From Brachypterus glaber (Eukaryota; Arthropoda; Insecta; Coleoptera; Kateretidae), in assembly GCA_958510825.1 (NCBI GenBank), contig OY294044.1, positions 42,931,550 to 42,995,549 on the forward strand: DNA of 64,000 nucleotides, read 5' to 3'. Below the pieces are notes generated by a model. The model was given only the letters and a program-made list of their open reading frames with translations. It did no database searches and had not been told where the DNA came from. This document shows, piece after piece, positions 10,260 to 22,121 of this stretch. The first letter of the stretch is position 1; each line of letters begins with the position of its first letter. A program made the translations under genes and the position numbers.

Positions 10260-11237
10260 CTGGTTTTTATATGTTTCAGAGTCTATTGAGGGTTGGATTT
10301 CACTGGCTTTCATCTGTAGCTTGTTTCTCCTGGAAAGTTTCGTATGATTATTCCTTCGGGATAATCTAGAATTTGTTGAAAATAGTTTGCTGGAACTGCT
10401 CACTTAGATTCAGTATTTTGTTTATACTTAGTTCACAGGACACTTAGTATTCTGTTCGTATTTTTATTAGTTTTGCTGATAAACAATAAGTATTGTTTAA
10501 ATTTGTTTCTTAGAGTAATATTTTGAGGTTAGATATCACTAATACGGATTTATTAGGAAACATTCTTTTAATTAGTTATTATTTTTGGTGTCGTTTCAGC
10601 TACCTTTATTAGGAATCTTATACGGTAAAACTGTAGTTGATAATGACTTGCATAGATGTCGCTAATAGTTCAGAAATAGGATTTTATTTACCTGAAGGGT
10701 TCATACCGGTTGATAAGGTCGATTTTTCTCCTTCTTGAAGCAACTCGAATACAATGGTGGTGTCATTTTGACGAGTGTTTATTTTCTGTAATCATCGAAG
10801 TAATCCTTCATGTATTTTTATTTAAAGTTAGTGAAAATGAATATTTAAACAATGCGGAAGATATTGTAACGGTTATTTTCTACAATTACGCATTTATAAC
10901 GTTTCGATGGACATCGAAGACTTAGTATGACATGTAAGTTAAGTTTTTCTGTTTCTTAGAATATTTCTAAGATATAATTATTGTTTTAGCACCATTAATT
11001 AATCACCATTAAGCACCATTATTACTACATTAATTAATTACCATTAATTACCATTATTACTACATTACTAGACCATTAATTAATTACTCACCATTTCTAT
11101 ACCATTAATATGGAATTACATTAATTTAACTTGAAGTTTATTTTGGTATATTTGATATACAAGTTCTCCGCATGGAGTGATGTTCTGTTGGAACATGGTT
11201 CTGTAATTTTCGGCATAGATAAATTCTATGTAACCGT

Positions 11238-11321
11238 CTAGCAGACAATTTTACATTGGACATAATTTTCAAAAGTATATTTTATCCCGGACAACATTTT
11301 CAATCGTACATTTTATCCTGG
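11238..11321 (-). repeat. 31-bp tandem repeat inside LTR-like copy 1
   Basis: Nearly three units with a 31-base period, each containing a CCNGGATAAAAT-type core on the minus strand followed by TTGAAAAT. The array is shared with copy 2 (37652-37735). Short tandem arrays are common in LTR U3 regions. Confidence 0.75.
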
Positions 11322-12125
11322 AAGATGATTTTTCCAAAGTAGATGGGACAGCCTATATTTTTTTTCTTTCATTTGAGAAATGAATACATCAGCATAGGGG
11401 AGACTTGTGCAGATGGAGACGATGGAATTCATACCTCATGGATTTTGCAGAAACCAGCTAAGTACTCATTCTGAAAACTTTTGAAAGCAATATTTCATAT
11501 TTTTAAATTCTTTTATTTCAATATTCCTATAACTGTAAACTTTATCAGATCTGATATAGTATTGATTAATACTATATGCCCTTCTGGCTTTCGTTCATTT
11601 TTAGGTACTTATTTTTTTTTAAAACATTTAATCTCATTTATTAATTATTAAATATCATACTTTTGATTAAATGATTTCTAATTTAAGCATGACTTTTATA
11701 CACTGCAAGAAATGATTGTTGTTTACATACATTTCTTGGTGCTTGCTGAACTTCATGTTTTCTTTATACATTTAAGTCGAATGATTTCTGAATTTAGTAA
11801 TTTTTATTAAGATTTCTTTAATTATATCTTAATATAATTACACATATTTTTTATATATATTAATACATTACTTGATGTGCTTTCATTAAGTTTATTTATA
11901 ATAAATTTCTCAAATGAATTATCTTATTTTATTTAGGCGTTATATTTTCTCAAACTGAAAAGCTTAAGTATTTACACTAGGTTGTTACTTACCTAAAGGA
12001 GTAAAAGCTAAAGTAACTGGCGCCCCTAACAACATTAATCAATTCTTTCTATTTTTCCCTTGCCCATACCCATTGCTCCGCTGTCAAAACTAGCCGTTGG
12101 CAGTGAACGTATTAATTACGGTACA

Positions 12126-12129
12126 AAAG
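12126..12129 (+). repeat. 4-bp target duplication, right
   Basis: AAAG follows the terminal GGTACA and matches 9971-9974. Confidence 0.8.
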
Positions 12130-13665
12130 AAACTTTATTTTTTTAAATGCCAGAATGGAGAATCTTATGAAATTTGCAGGAAATTTTATGTAATTACCTT
12201 ATATTACAATAAAAACAGTAAGTTTTCGATAAATATAAGTTTAACTCATACTACATCAGCGTGTCATTTCTGACACATTTATAACCATACTTTATTTTCA
12301 CACTTAAATTACACACTTCGTTGACTAATATTTGTTTTTCACGGCCTACTAGATAAATACGGATAAGCGTTTTATGGTTAAAACGGCAGAGTACATGTCC
12401 GCAGTTTTATTTTTTTCACTAATTAATTCTTCAATTTTTTTTCCAACAAATTGTACTTCTTATGTATCGGTCTAGTTTGTCAACTTTGTATTGCATGCAA
12501 ACACTGAGAATCAACATTTACAAAAATAAAAGGTTTTTTGTGTTTATCCCAAAACAACTATTTTGGCCTAGTACTGTTCTTCAACAGAACGATTCAATTT
12601 TTTTTACCAGTTTAGTGCCTGGCATTCCCCCTTGAACTATTCTGGTTCCGCCACTGGATACGCCCTTCTCAATATGCAGGATTATTTTATTATTATTTTT
12701 ATGAATAATCTAAATGAATTTACGCAGTGCAGTTTATATTGACCCATCAGTACAGAAATTTAAAATTCAAATGATTTAATTGGCCAATACAAATTGCATT
12801 GCCTGAAAATTGCATGATTAAAAGTGGCTTTTACGTAATTATTTAGTTCCATTTATACTTTATTTAAAAAGACCTATAAAGTAAACGCAGCTATAAATTT
12901 TAGGTTCGTAAAGTCTATTTAGGTTTCAATGTTTACGTTTCACAATTTTATTATGCAAACCGAGGAGTTAATCACTATGGGTATATGAGAAGACCGTCTT
13001 TTACACATAGAAAAATGTTGTCTTAAATCAAGACTATATGTGATTTTTATATAGCGAAAAGAATATATTCCCATTTAATGCATACTATATTCTCATCCTT
13101 TCATATTTGAAACAAAATATTAGGTAACTTAATTTAAGAATAATTATTGTTTTAATTAAAACCTTTAATTTCTTTAAATAAGCAGTTTCTCTGGATTTTT
13201 CCACCAATCTAGACAGGACAGGAAAATTCTTATTTAATGCATTTTTATTGTATTGAATATAATAAAATCAATATTTATAAGTTTTACATTGAGATAATGC
13301 ATTTTTTTATAAAAATATAAAATTATTATTCTAAACAATATTAGTTATTTGGATAAAGTAAATAGTTTTCCCTCGAGAATAAACTTTAAGCATATTGACA
13401 TCTATAAAGCAACGAATATAATTTCTTAGATAAAAAATATTGGTTTGGTTAAAGAAAATTGGGTTTAGTTTAGTGAATAAATTTCATTACTTAAAGAATG
13501 TAATTATTTGATTAAATAAACTTTTTTCTGCGTGTAAAAGTCTCAATAATAATCTCTACAATTTTAACAAGACTAGAAATTTTTCAGAAATTTCAGATCG
13601 AAAATCACAAAATCTTTTTTCATGTCGTCTTAAGAACCGGAAAAAAATGTATTCATTTTGCTAGT
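12130..13665. other. AT-rich spacer, no gene
   Basis: No coding region, long inverted repeat or tandem array was recognised in this 1.5 kb. A CCCCCTTGAACTATTCTGG…CCGCCACTGG block near 12.63 kb looks like a worn transposon end but no partner was found. Confidence 0.5.
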
Positions 13666-13971
13666 TTATTGTTGGTAAATGTTTTTTTTTGTGCATGGAT
13701 AAATTAAAGCAAGAACTTCTACGTTGCACTGATTGCACAAGCAGAAGCAGATAATGTATTCGGCCTTTTCTGGTGGTTCTGAGCGTAGACGACAAGTGTT
13801 AATATCAGATTTTCCCATTTTTTTAAGATGATATCTTAAGGTGTAGTGTCCGGTTAACCACCCTGTATAGTTCTGGCTTGCTAAGATCGAGTATCTTTCA
13901 GGCGTTACTGAGTTACTAGCTTCTGTACTGAACATTGAATTACCCTGTAAATCTTGGAAATCCATAAACAA
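13666..13971 (-). pseudogene. Relic of a LINE RNase H C-terminal region
   Basis: A 101-residue open frame on the minus strand contains, at residues 37-85, LTGHYTLRYHLKKMGKSD, NTCRLRSEPPEKAEYII and a CFCLC block. This order (LTGH…L..HL…MG…CR.C…E.AEH) is the conserved tail after the RNase H domain in I/R1-type non-LTR retrotransposons and in related elements. The second cysteine of the usual CR.C pair is replaced by R. There is no RNase H catalytic core or reverse transcriptase upstream in any frame. The first about 30 residues match nothing I recognise. This is a 5'-truncated, decayed fragment and differs in clade from the Jockey-like LINE at 62 kb, which lacks this domain. Confidence 0.7.
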
Positions 13972-14397
13972 ACATTTTTGTATTCGAAATAAAAGCTGAG
14001 CATAACAGTGACAGCAACGTTATCGCTACGAATTACTCCGCAGCCTGCTAATTACTAATAAAAAGAGCATAGAGATAGTGTTTTTGCAGAACATCGCAAG
14101 TAAAATTGACATTTTAATTAAAAACAATGTATGTCAATTATAAGTACTACAACATGACTGTTTTTAATTTAAATTTCAATGTAAGTTATTACTTAGGGTT
14201 CTAGGCAAAAATATAGTAGATTTATTGTTTATTTTCTATTTTTTCGGTAATAAATTTTGGCAAAAAAGGTCGATATAGGGAGGTACATAATTATACTACA
14301 AAACTTATTTTAACGAGCCCTTTTACAATAAAAAAACACACATACAGTTCGTAAGATATATTTTTTTTAATATAGAATTTTTGGCGTTAGATCTAAT
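13972..14397. other. Spacer, nothing recognised
   Basis: AT-rich sequence with no open frame of note and no strong repeat seen. Confidence 0.5.
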
Positions 14398-14444
14398 CCA
14401 GGTGTCCCTAAAGCTCCATACAGCACAGCTTTAGGGACACCTGG
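14398..14444. repeat. Perfect 18-bp stem hairpin
   Basis: CCAGGTGTCCCTAAAGCT (14398-14415) and AGCTTTAGGGACACCTGG (14427-14444) pair perfectly across an 11-base loop. Weaker pairing continues outward (AGATC / GATCT). The stem is GC-richer than its surroundings. It could be a small MITE or a hairpin RNA. Confidence 0.75.
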
Positions 14445-14490
14445 AGACTGGATCTTATTTTTGTCTCGCAAGTCGTAACTAAAAAACTCG

Positions 14491-15065
14491 GATTGTAAAT
14501 TACCAACATGTTGGTATGTTAACACAGTTGGGAAGTGCAACTTGAAGATACCAAAACTACAACAATATTTTAGTTGGCAATTTTCAACTTGGAAAGGCTT
14601 CCCAGCTTAGTTGGTAATCTGGATGTGGAATACCAACATAGTTTGGAAGTCCAACTTGTAATTTCGATGAAAATTACAAGTTAGACTTCCAAGTTGCAAC
14701 TTTAAAATACCAACACTACAACACTATTGTTGTTGGTATTCCCAATTTAGTTGGATATCTGATTATAGAATACCAACACAGTTTGGAAATCTAACTTTGA
14801 ATTTCCAATTTGGAAGTGCCAACACTACAACAATATTTTTTTTGGTGTTTCTATTTTGAAGTAAACTTAGAAGTTCTTAGTTGGTAATTCTATTAATAAC
14901 TTAGAAATTAAGTTAGTCTTAGAGTGAGTAATCTGTCTGTAGAAAACGAACAAAGCTGGAAAGTTCAAACCTTGAACTTGAAAATACCAACTATAACAAT
15001 ATTATTTTTGGTATTTCCAACTTAGTTGGTAACTCAATTGTAGAATAGCAACGTAGTTCATTTAC
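14491..15065 (+). repeat. Satellite-like array, ~130-145 bp units
   Basis: The block TTAGTTGGTAAYCTG or a variant starts near 14608, 14748, 14878 and 15023, giving spacings of about 140, 130 and 145 bases. Each unit also carries TAGAATACCAACA, TTGGAAGTCCAACTT and AACACTACAACAATATT variants, so units are internally rich in TTGG/CCAA inverted pairs. About four diverged units are visible. The array ends about 230 bases before the assembly gap. Confidence 0.75.
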
Positions 15066-15298
15066 AATGTTTTATTTACAAGTATAAATGGGTCGTGACA
15101 TCACTGTGGTTGATTTTATCACAGCTCCTCAGACTGGTAGTTACATAAAAAAAATCACCGTGACGTCGGAACAATAATTTCAGAACAGTGTGTTTGCGCA
15201 AAAACGACAAAAAAATTAAAAATGGGAACGCAAATAGATTTAAGAGTTAAAAAATAAAATAAAAAGTATTTATTGGTAAAAAATGGTATTAGTGCTTT

Positions 15299-15498
15299 NN
15301 NNNNNNNNNNNNNNNNNNNNNNNNNNNNNNNNNNNNNNNNNNNNNNNNNNNNNNNNNNNNNNNNNNNNNNNNNNNNNNNNNNNNNNNNNNNNNNNNNNNN
15401 NNNNNNNNNNNNNNNNNNNNNNNNNNNNNNNNNNNNNNNNNNNNNNNNNNNNNNNNNNNNNNNNNNNNNNNNNNNNNNNNNNNNNNNNNNNNNNNNNN
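15299..15498. other. Assembly gap (200 N)
   Basis: Exactly 200 undetermined bases. Apparent open frames crossing it (15155-15698 region) are artefacts of reading through N. Confidence 0.99.
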
Positions 15499-15783
15499 AT
15501 CTGGCTTGAAAAAACAGACCATATATGCGCAAATACATACATGTTCGACAAGGGTAAACTAGTGGTTATTATCCGGGGTCTTATTTTACATTTCATGAAT
15601 GATAATCTCAAACACAAAAATGCAACTTTTAAATAGATGTTGCATTTTCTCAATATTGAGATTAAAATAAAATTTATTTGATCCTCGATATTAAACAAGT
15701 TTTATAGTATATATTTACTAAATATTATAGCTTATCTCACTAAATATTTTATTGAGAGAAGCGATAATAATCACTGATGACTT
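15499..15783. other. Short spacer with a weak hairpin
   Basis: An inverted pair at about 15603-15667 (ATCTCAA…AAAATGCAAC / GTTGCATTTT…TTGAGAT) is the only structure seen. Confidence 0.45.
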
Positions 15784-17088
15784 TCACACTAGAGCATTGT
15801 AAAAAAACACTTTTTTTTATTTTTTCATATGCACCCCCCCCCCCCCCTATGTTGTTTCAATTGAAAAACTATGCTTGCATACCAAATTTCAGGTTACTAG
15901 AACATTTTGTGACCCCCACCCAACTCGGTTTAATAATTCCACAAAAACACAAGCACACGGAAAAAAATTGAAAAATTATGCTTGCATACCAAATTTCAAG
16001 TAACTAGAACATTTTTTGACCCCCGCCCAGCTCGGTTTAATGATTCAACAAAAACATAAGTACAAGAATTCGAATCTGGGGTTGGTTTGGCTCGGTCAGG
16101 TCGCATTTCGTTCCTAACCTCAAAAAAATGATAAAATATATAAACTTTCACTTTTTTGAAGTTATTAACAACATGCGATCTGACCGAGTCAAACCAACTC
16201 CGCATTTAGATTCAGCCACCCCAAAAACGTATAGAAATGTCTATCTCGTCTGGTGGACAAGACTTTTCGTTCTCAAAATTCGAAAAAGTGATGAAAAGTG
16301 TTTTAAGTTTTATTTCTTTTTTGAGGTAAGGAACGAAATGCGATCTGACCGAGTCAAACCAACTTCGGATTTGGATTCAGCGACCCCCAAAACGTATAGA
16401 AATGTTTGTTTCGTCTGGTGGACAAGACTTTTTTTTTTCGTGGTCCTGTGCACAATAAAAAAAAGGTCTTGTTTACCAGACAAGATAAAAATTTCTATAC
16501 ATCTTGGGGTCGCTAAATCCAAATCCGGAGTTGGTTTGACTCATTCAGATCGCATTTCGTTCCTTACCTCAAAAAAGGAATGAAACTTGAAACACTTTTC
16601 ATCACTTTTTTGAGTTTAGGAAATAAAGATCTTGTCCACCAGACGAGACAAACATTTCTATACGTTTTTGGGGTCGCTGAATCCAAATCCGTAGTTGGTT
16701 TGACTTGGTCAGATCGCATTTCGTTAATAACTTCAAAAAAGTGATGTGTTGATACATTTTATCACTTTTTTGAGGTTAGGAACGAAATGCGATCTGACCG
16801 AGCCAAACCAACCCCAGATTCAGATTCAGCCACCCCAAAAACGTATAGAAATGTTTGTTACGTCTGGTGGACAAGATCATTCTTTCCTAAAAAGACCTTT
16901 TTTTTTCGTGTGTTCCTGAAATTTGGTATGCATAGAAATAGAAATAGAAGTCTTTATTTGTAATACTGCCACCGTAAGATATACATTGTCAGATAAAAAT
17001 AATAAATAAAAACGATTGAAACAACATGAGGTGCATATGAAAAATTAAAAAAAGTGTTTTTTTTTTGCAATGCCCTACTGTCACACTG
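15784..17088. mobile_element. 1.3-kb fold-back element with inverted internal modules
   Basis: The ends are inverted: CACACTAGAGCATTG and a poly-A, CACTTTTTTT, CATATGCACC series on the left; GGTGCATATG, AAAAAGTG and CAATGCCCTACTGTC on the right. Inside, one module (TTTTTTGAGGTTAGGAACG…ATGCGATCTGACCGAG…GTATAGAAATGTTTG…CGTCTGGTGGACAAGA) repeats in both orientations: plus at about 16150, 16320 and 16775, minus at about 16060-16125, 16445-16575 and 16620-16735. A direct duplication of about 110 bases is also present at 15855-15935 and 15968-16048. No transposase is visible. The frames at 16128-16583 and 16310-16522 are readings of the module, not genes. A lone module sits at 1179-1313. Confidence 0.8.
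16936..17010 (+). repeat. Small insertion in the fold-back element
   Basis: Compared with the mirrored left arm, about 75 extra bases beginning (GAAATA)n and ending AATAATAAATAAAA interrupt the right arm. It could be a severely truncated retroelement tail. Confidence 0.45.
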
Positions 17089-17160
17089 AAAATACAACGT
17101 CGTTAATGGCAATCGTTATATTCTTATTTCAATTTTTGTTATACATTTTAACTTGTTAAG

Positions 17161-17508
17161 CACTGAAAAAACGTTCTGGTTAAGGGTGTAATTAAATTCG
17201 GACCAATAATTTTTCTGGTTGCTTTAACCAGAAATCTGGTAAGGACAACAACACAACTGTTTGTGGTTGAGGGTGTAGTTAAATTCGGACCAATAATTTT
17301 TCTGGTTGCTTTAACCAGAAATCTGGTAAGGGCAACAACACAACTTTTTGTGGTTGATAGAAGCAAAAATTAGATTTTAAAGATCTGGCAAGTAAAACAA
17401 TTTGTCTTGGTGCTTTTTTCAGACTATTGGTTGTAGCAACCTCAAAAATAGTTGTTCCATATTTAAGCATTAATCTGATAGCCCCAACCTAATATTTTTT
17501 TGTTCAGT
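17161..17508. mobile_element. 348-bp MITE with an 87-bp tandem duplication
   Basis: Outer ends CACTGAAAAAACGTT and AATATTTTTTTGTTCAGTG are inverted. Inside, the unit starting GGGTGTARTTAAATTCGGAC occurs at 17184-17270 and 17271-17357 with an 87-base period; each unit contains the small palindrome CTGGTTGCTTTAACCAG. Because 87 is a multiple of three, minus-strand frames show a repeated 29-residue peptide that is not a gene. The target duplication is unclear. Confidence 0.7.
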
Positions 17509-17569
17509 GAGAATATGTAAGTTTAATTTAAGAGTATCATTCTTATTTCATATGAGAAGAAGACCCTAT

Positions 17570-17975
17570 TGTTTTTGAAACCAATCCCCCAAAAACAAAA
17601 GTTATTAAAAAAAAAAGCTCAAAGAAATTTCCGATTAACGTTATTTTTTCAGAAAAAAATACTTTTATAATTCCACACAAAAAAAAAATTAAAAAATAAA
17701 AATAAAAATTTAGAAAAAATTTTTTGAAAGTTTTTTTTTTATTTTTTTTTATTTTTTTATCTTTAATAATTCTTCTTTTTTCAAAAAATATCTTTTTTTT
17801 TAATTTATTTTTTTGTTTTTTTTTTAAAGTTTCTTCTTTCAAAAAAGAAAATCTAATAAAAAAATAGAAATATTAAAAAAAAATTAAGTTTTTTTAAAAT
17901 TTTTTTCTTGATTTTTTTCCATAATTTTTCGTTTTTCAAAAAAGAATATTATTTTTTTAATTATTTTTTTAGTAT
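17570..17975. repeat. Poly-A/poly-T low-complexity tract
   Basis: Long runs of A, T and simple AT-rich words. The lysine-rich open frame at 17543-17842 (minus) is an effect of base composition. Confidence 0.85.
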
Positions 17976-18948
17976 TTGGGAAATGCAGTATTTATACCAT
18001 TTACTGTGAATAATATATAATGGAATGCGTTGCATAACATGTCTTTACGACTTGTTTTGTATTTACAAAATAACAATACTTATCCAATTTTCATTATTAT
18101 AAAATAATACAAAATCACTTTTTAAATATTAAACAAATAAATCGATATAAAATTATTGTTTTATTATTTAAAATCATTTTAATTTTCATTTATTTTTTAA
18201 TCGACCTTAATTTCCTCAATTAAATTTGTACATAAGCAAGTTTTTAAGATTTGACATTATATTGAGTTGAAATTTTTATTTTCAAAGCATTTTAATTTTT
18301 TACGTTCGTGGGTCGTTTCATAATGAAATTCACAATTTTGAAAGTTTATTAAAATTAAAAATTTGATTAGAGAATTAATGTTTTTAGTGTAAACAAACTG
18401 TTATACGATAAAGAAAAGATATTTCTATTTTAAATTTTGGCGTTTGAAAATTCTTGTGTGAAGCTCTAGCTCAACAAAAAAAAAAAATAAAGAACTTTCT
18501 CTAGGGTTAATTGAAGGTAATTAAGACTATACTGACTTCTAGTCCAGTCAAGTGACGAGGACCATGGTAAAAATTTTATTTTGATATATTTTTTAATACT
18601 TTAATAAACTACAGAAATCAAGTGATTTATGAAACACCCAGTATAACCGTATAACTATAACTATATTCAATTTAAGCATACTTTTTATGTTTGAAATTAA
18701 AATATGTACTTTTAAAAGTTAATTTTAATCAATAATATCTACATGTTATAAATTCTTAGGTCATAATTATCTTACTGTGAACAGGTCTATATCTTTAACC
18801 TTTAGCTAAAGGTTAAAGGCTCTAATTAGAGAGTTGTTTCCTGAAAATAACTATATGTTATTTGGAGTGTAATCAAAAACCGAATAAGTATAACGTGTTA
18901 TATTGACATAAATTATGTCACATAATATTTTTTTACTTTCTGGAAAAC
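17976..18948. other. AT-rich spacer with one TIR-end motif
   Basis: At about 17998-18056 a sequence of the type ATATAATGGAATGCGTTGC…CTTTACGACTTG is a solitary end of the AAGCCGTGAAGATATG family found also at 19.8, 30.5, 42.4, 43.0 and 58.9 kb. A perfect 18-bp palindrome, AACCTTTAGCTAAAGGTT, lies near 18.8 kb. No gene was seen. Confidence 0.5.
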
Positions 18949-19790
18949 CAAAGAGTCTAGCAGACTAACCATATGAAAACTGCCCCCGCTTTAATTTAAC
19001 TTTTTGTACCGGTTACGTAACACCCTCGATCTCAAACACAACTCACCCCAATTTCAGACCCCTACCCCCTCCGCTAAGGGTAATAATAGCATAAATTAAA
19101 AAAACTTTAAAGTCGATTTTCTCGGTAACTATTTCAGATATTTCAAAGATTAAAAAATCAAATTATAGCTACTCACTAGCACTACAAAATATATTTTTTT
19201 TAGAATTTTTTGTTCTATAATAGGGGTCGAAAAAAATATTTTAAGTTTTTGGGGGTAGGTTTCAATACCACCCCTTTGAATGACACCCACCAAAAAATTC
19301 TGACAAAACACTTATTTACCCAACTCTAAAGTGTAAAAATTGGAAAGCTGTTAAATGGCCGGAAGGCAGCTAAAAAACGTAAAAACTAGTAGCGTGCACC
19401 AATTTTTAAAAATAATATAATTTCGAATAGTATTATTAAAATGATTTATGAAGAAGATAATTTTACATTAAATCAGTAAGGGGATATTTAAGTCACATGA
19501 CGTATATTTTTAGTAAAAAACTTTTATTTGAAACGTTACAGCCGCAGAATAAATATAATAAATATTTTATTATATTATCATTTTTTAAGAAACAGTCTTT
19601 AAAAATAATAGATAACAAGCAATATTTAATAATAATATAATAAAATATCCAAAAGAAAGTGTCGTTTTTTCTGCAGATGTAACGTGAGTTACCATGGAAT
19701 TACCCTTTTAGGAAAAAAAAATTTTATTTTATTTTTTTATTAACAATAGTAGGTATAAAAAATTAAGTAATTTAATTACAATTTTATATT

Positions 19791-20946
19791 AAACTATAAT
19801 AAGCCGTGAAGATATGTAATGCTAGGCTATGCATTATACACAGTGATCCATTTATAATGACAATCCTTAATATTTTAACAACATCTATATATCAAAAAAA
19901 GTTGCGAGTATAAAGTGCATTTTATGGCCCGCGCGGGCATAAAAACCAAAAAATGTTTTTGATTAACTTACAGCATTTTCCCAGTAACGACATAGGCGTA
20001 ACTAGGGGGGGGGAGCTTGGGGGCTTAGCCCCCCTAACCCCAAATCAAACTATAAAAGTAAAGTTACGCATATATATATATATAGGGGACTCAAGCCCGC
20101 CCCCAAAATTTGGACCCGGTTACGCCCCTGAGTAACGATAGTGTTAAAATCAAATTGAATTTTCGGATTTTTTTAAATATTTATATTGTGGATGCAATAA
20201 CGAACTAGTATGACATAAAAGTTTGTGTGCACCGCGGGTATTAATAGATGTGTATGCCCCCGGGCGACTTACAAACAAAGATCGTCGCCCTCAGGGCATA
20301 AACATCTACTTATCTACCTTGGAACATAAATAACTACTTTTCTTAATTTTTTTTTTTAATTTTCATTTATAGTTGTCATTTAAAATTAGTCTAAAAGTAT
20401 AATTTACATTTTTGTATCATGAAAATAATTATTAAACAAAAATTGTTTTTTTAAGAAATTTTGACAAAAATTCCCATTTTCAAAATTTTTTTAACACCCT
20501 CAATTTTTTTTCGAATAAATAAAAAATCTATGGTCGAATAGAGAAGCTTTAAAATGATTTATCACCCAAACTCCTTTCAATTTAAAAAAATATTCCCCCT
20601 TGTACCCCTGCCCTCATTGTGTCCGCTAATAATATTACATATACACATATACATATATTTTGTGCTTTAGTTAAGCTCTTATAACTTTTTTTTAACTTTT
20701 TTTATATATCTAGAAGTTATTAAAATATTAAAGATTTTCATGATAAATGGACCACTCTGTATAATGAAATGCGTAGCATTACATATCTTCAAATAAAATA
20801 TTTAAAAGAAGGTGCCTTTTCTTTCTGCGGCTGTAATGTGAGTTACCAGAATTACCTAAATTAGTTAATTTTATTTCAAATGAAAGTAAGTTTTTTACTA
20901 AAAATATACGCCATGTGACTTAAATAGCCCCCTACTGGTTTAATGT
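19791..20946 (+). repeat. Tandem unit 1 (1.16 kb)
   Basis: It begins AAACTATAATAAGCCGTGAA and runs to TTTAATGTAA, then repeats with a 1156-base period. Its two ends carry the inverted motif family AAGCCGTGAAGATATGTAATG / CATTACATATCTTCA with AAATGGACCACTCTG-type inner sequence, i.e. an inner element of about 1 kb (about 19797-20800). Differences from unit 2 are few: mainly the length of a TA repeat and an 8-base insertion. Confidence 0.88.
19983..20138. mobile_element. hAT-like MITE with 8-bp duplication, unit 1
   Basis: A 140-bp element (19991-20130) with ends CATAGGCGTAACTAGG and CCGGTTACGCCCCTG, flanked on both sides by AGTAACGA (19983-19990, 20131-20138). Eight-base duplications and CAGGGGCG-type ends are hAT hallmarks. 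The interior has G- and C-runs and a TA microsatellite. There is no coding capacity. Confidence 0.88.
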
Positions 20947-22121
20947 AAACTATAATAAGCCGTGAAGATATGTAATGATAGGCTATGCATTATACACAGT
21001 GATCCATTTATAATGACAATCCTTAATATTTTAACAACATCTATATATCAAAAAAAGTTGCGAGTATAAAGTGCATTTTATGGCCCGCGCGGGCATAAAA
21101 ACCAAAAAATGTTTTTGATTAACTTACAGCATTTTCCCAGTAACGACATAGGCGTAACTAGGGGGGGGGAGCTTGGGGGCTTAGCCCCCCTAACCCCAAA
21201 TCAAACTATAAAAGTAAAGTTACGCATATATATATATATATATATATAGGGGACTCAAGCCCGCCCCCAAAATTTGGACCCGGTTACGCCCCTGAGTAAC
21301 GATAGTGTTAAAATCAAATTGAATTTTCGGATTTTTTTAAATATTTATATTGTGGATGCAATAACGAACTAGTATGACATAAAAGTTTGTGTGCACCGCG
21401 GGTATTAATAGATGTGTATGCCCCCGGGCGACTTACAAACAAAGATCGTCGCCCTCAGGGCATAAACATCTACTTATCTACCTTGGAACATAAATAACTA
21501 CTTTTCTTAATTTTTTTTTTTAATTTTCATTTATAGTTGTCATTTAAAATTAGTCTAAAAGTATAATTTACATTTTTGTATCATGAAAATAATTATTAAA
21601 CAAAAATTGTTTTTTTAAGAAATTTTGACAAAAATTCCCATTTTCAAAATTTTTTTAACACCCTTAATTTTTTTTCGAATAAATAAAAAATCTATAGTCG
21701 AATAGAGAATTTTACAAGCTTTAAAATGATTTATCACCCAAACCCCCTTCAATTTAAAAAAATATTCCCCCTTGTACCCCTGCCCTCATTGTGTCCGCTA
21801 ATAATATTACATATACACATATACATATATTTTGTACTTTAGTTAAGCTCTTATAACTTTTTTTTAACTTTTTTTATATATCTAGAAGTTATTAAAATAT
21901 TAAAGATTTTCATGATAAATGGACCACTCTGTATAATGAAATGCGTAGCATTACATATCTTCAAATAAAATATTTAAAAGAAGGTGCCTTTTCTTTCTGC
22001 GGCTGTAATGTGAGTTACCAGAATTACCCAAATTAGTTAATTTTATTTCAAATGAAAGTAAGTTTTTTACTAAAAATATACGCCATGTGACTTAAATAGC
22101 CCCCTACTGGTTTAATGTAAA
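20947..22121 (+). repeat. Tandem unit 2 (1.18 kb)
   Basis: A nearly identical copy of 19791-20946, with a longer TA repeat and an extra AATTTTAC. It is joined directly to the right arm of the outer element. Confidence 0.88.
21139..21302. mobile_element. hAT-like MITE with 8-bp duplication, unit 2
   Basis: The 148-bp copy (21147-21294) carried by tandem unit 2, with the same AGTAACGA duplication on each side. Because the target duplications are identical, the MITE was present before the tandem duplication. Confidence 0.88.

Larger units (their letters stand above)
9975..12125 (-). mobile_element. LTR-like element, copy 1 (2.15 kb)
   Basis: The element begins TGTAACGATATAAATCG, ends ATTACGGTACA and is flanked by AAAG on both sides. 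An inverted, very similar copy at 36849-38972 has a different flanking duplication (ACAT), so the ends are secure and the two arose by separate insertions. TG…CA ends with a 4-bp duplication fit a solo LTR of a Ty3/Gypsy-type retrotransposon. The imperfect terminal symmetry (TGTAACG / TGTACCG) also fits Ginger-type or other DNA elements. There is no gag-pol and no internal direct LTR pair. Strand is given as minus because splice-like signals (98-nt intron at 10162-10259) and an AATAAA-like stretch near the TGTAACG end are all on that strand. Confidence 0.85.

Noticed and set aside
12018..12031. TGGCGCCCCTAAC, like a retroviral primer-binding site
   Set aside because: It lies inside the 2.15-kb unit bounded by target duplications, not just after an LTR end, and the splice-like signals point to the other strand. 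Probably coincidence.
15155..15698. Open frames of 77-142 residues on both strands
   Set aside because: They run through 200 N and exist only because N codons are read as open.
16128..16583. 151-residue plus-strand frame
   Set aside because: It translates the repeated modules of the fold-back element; the same peptide recurs with module copies and on the other strand.
17543..17842. 99-residue lysine-rich frame
   Set aside because: Poly-A/T low complexity; no conserved pattern.
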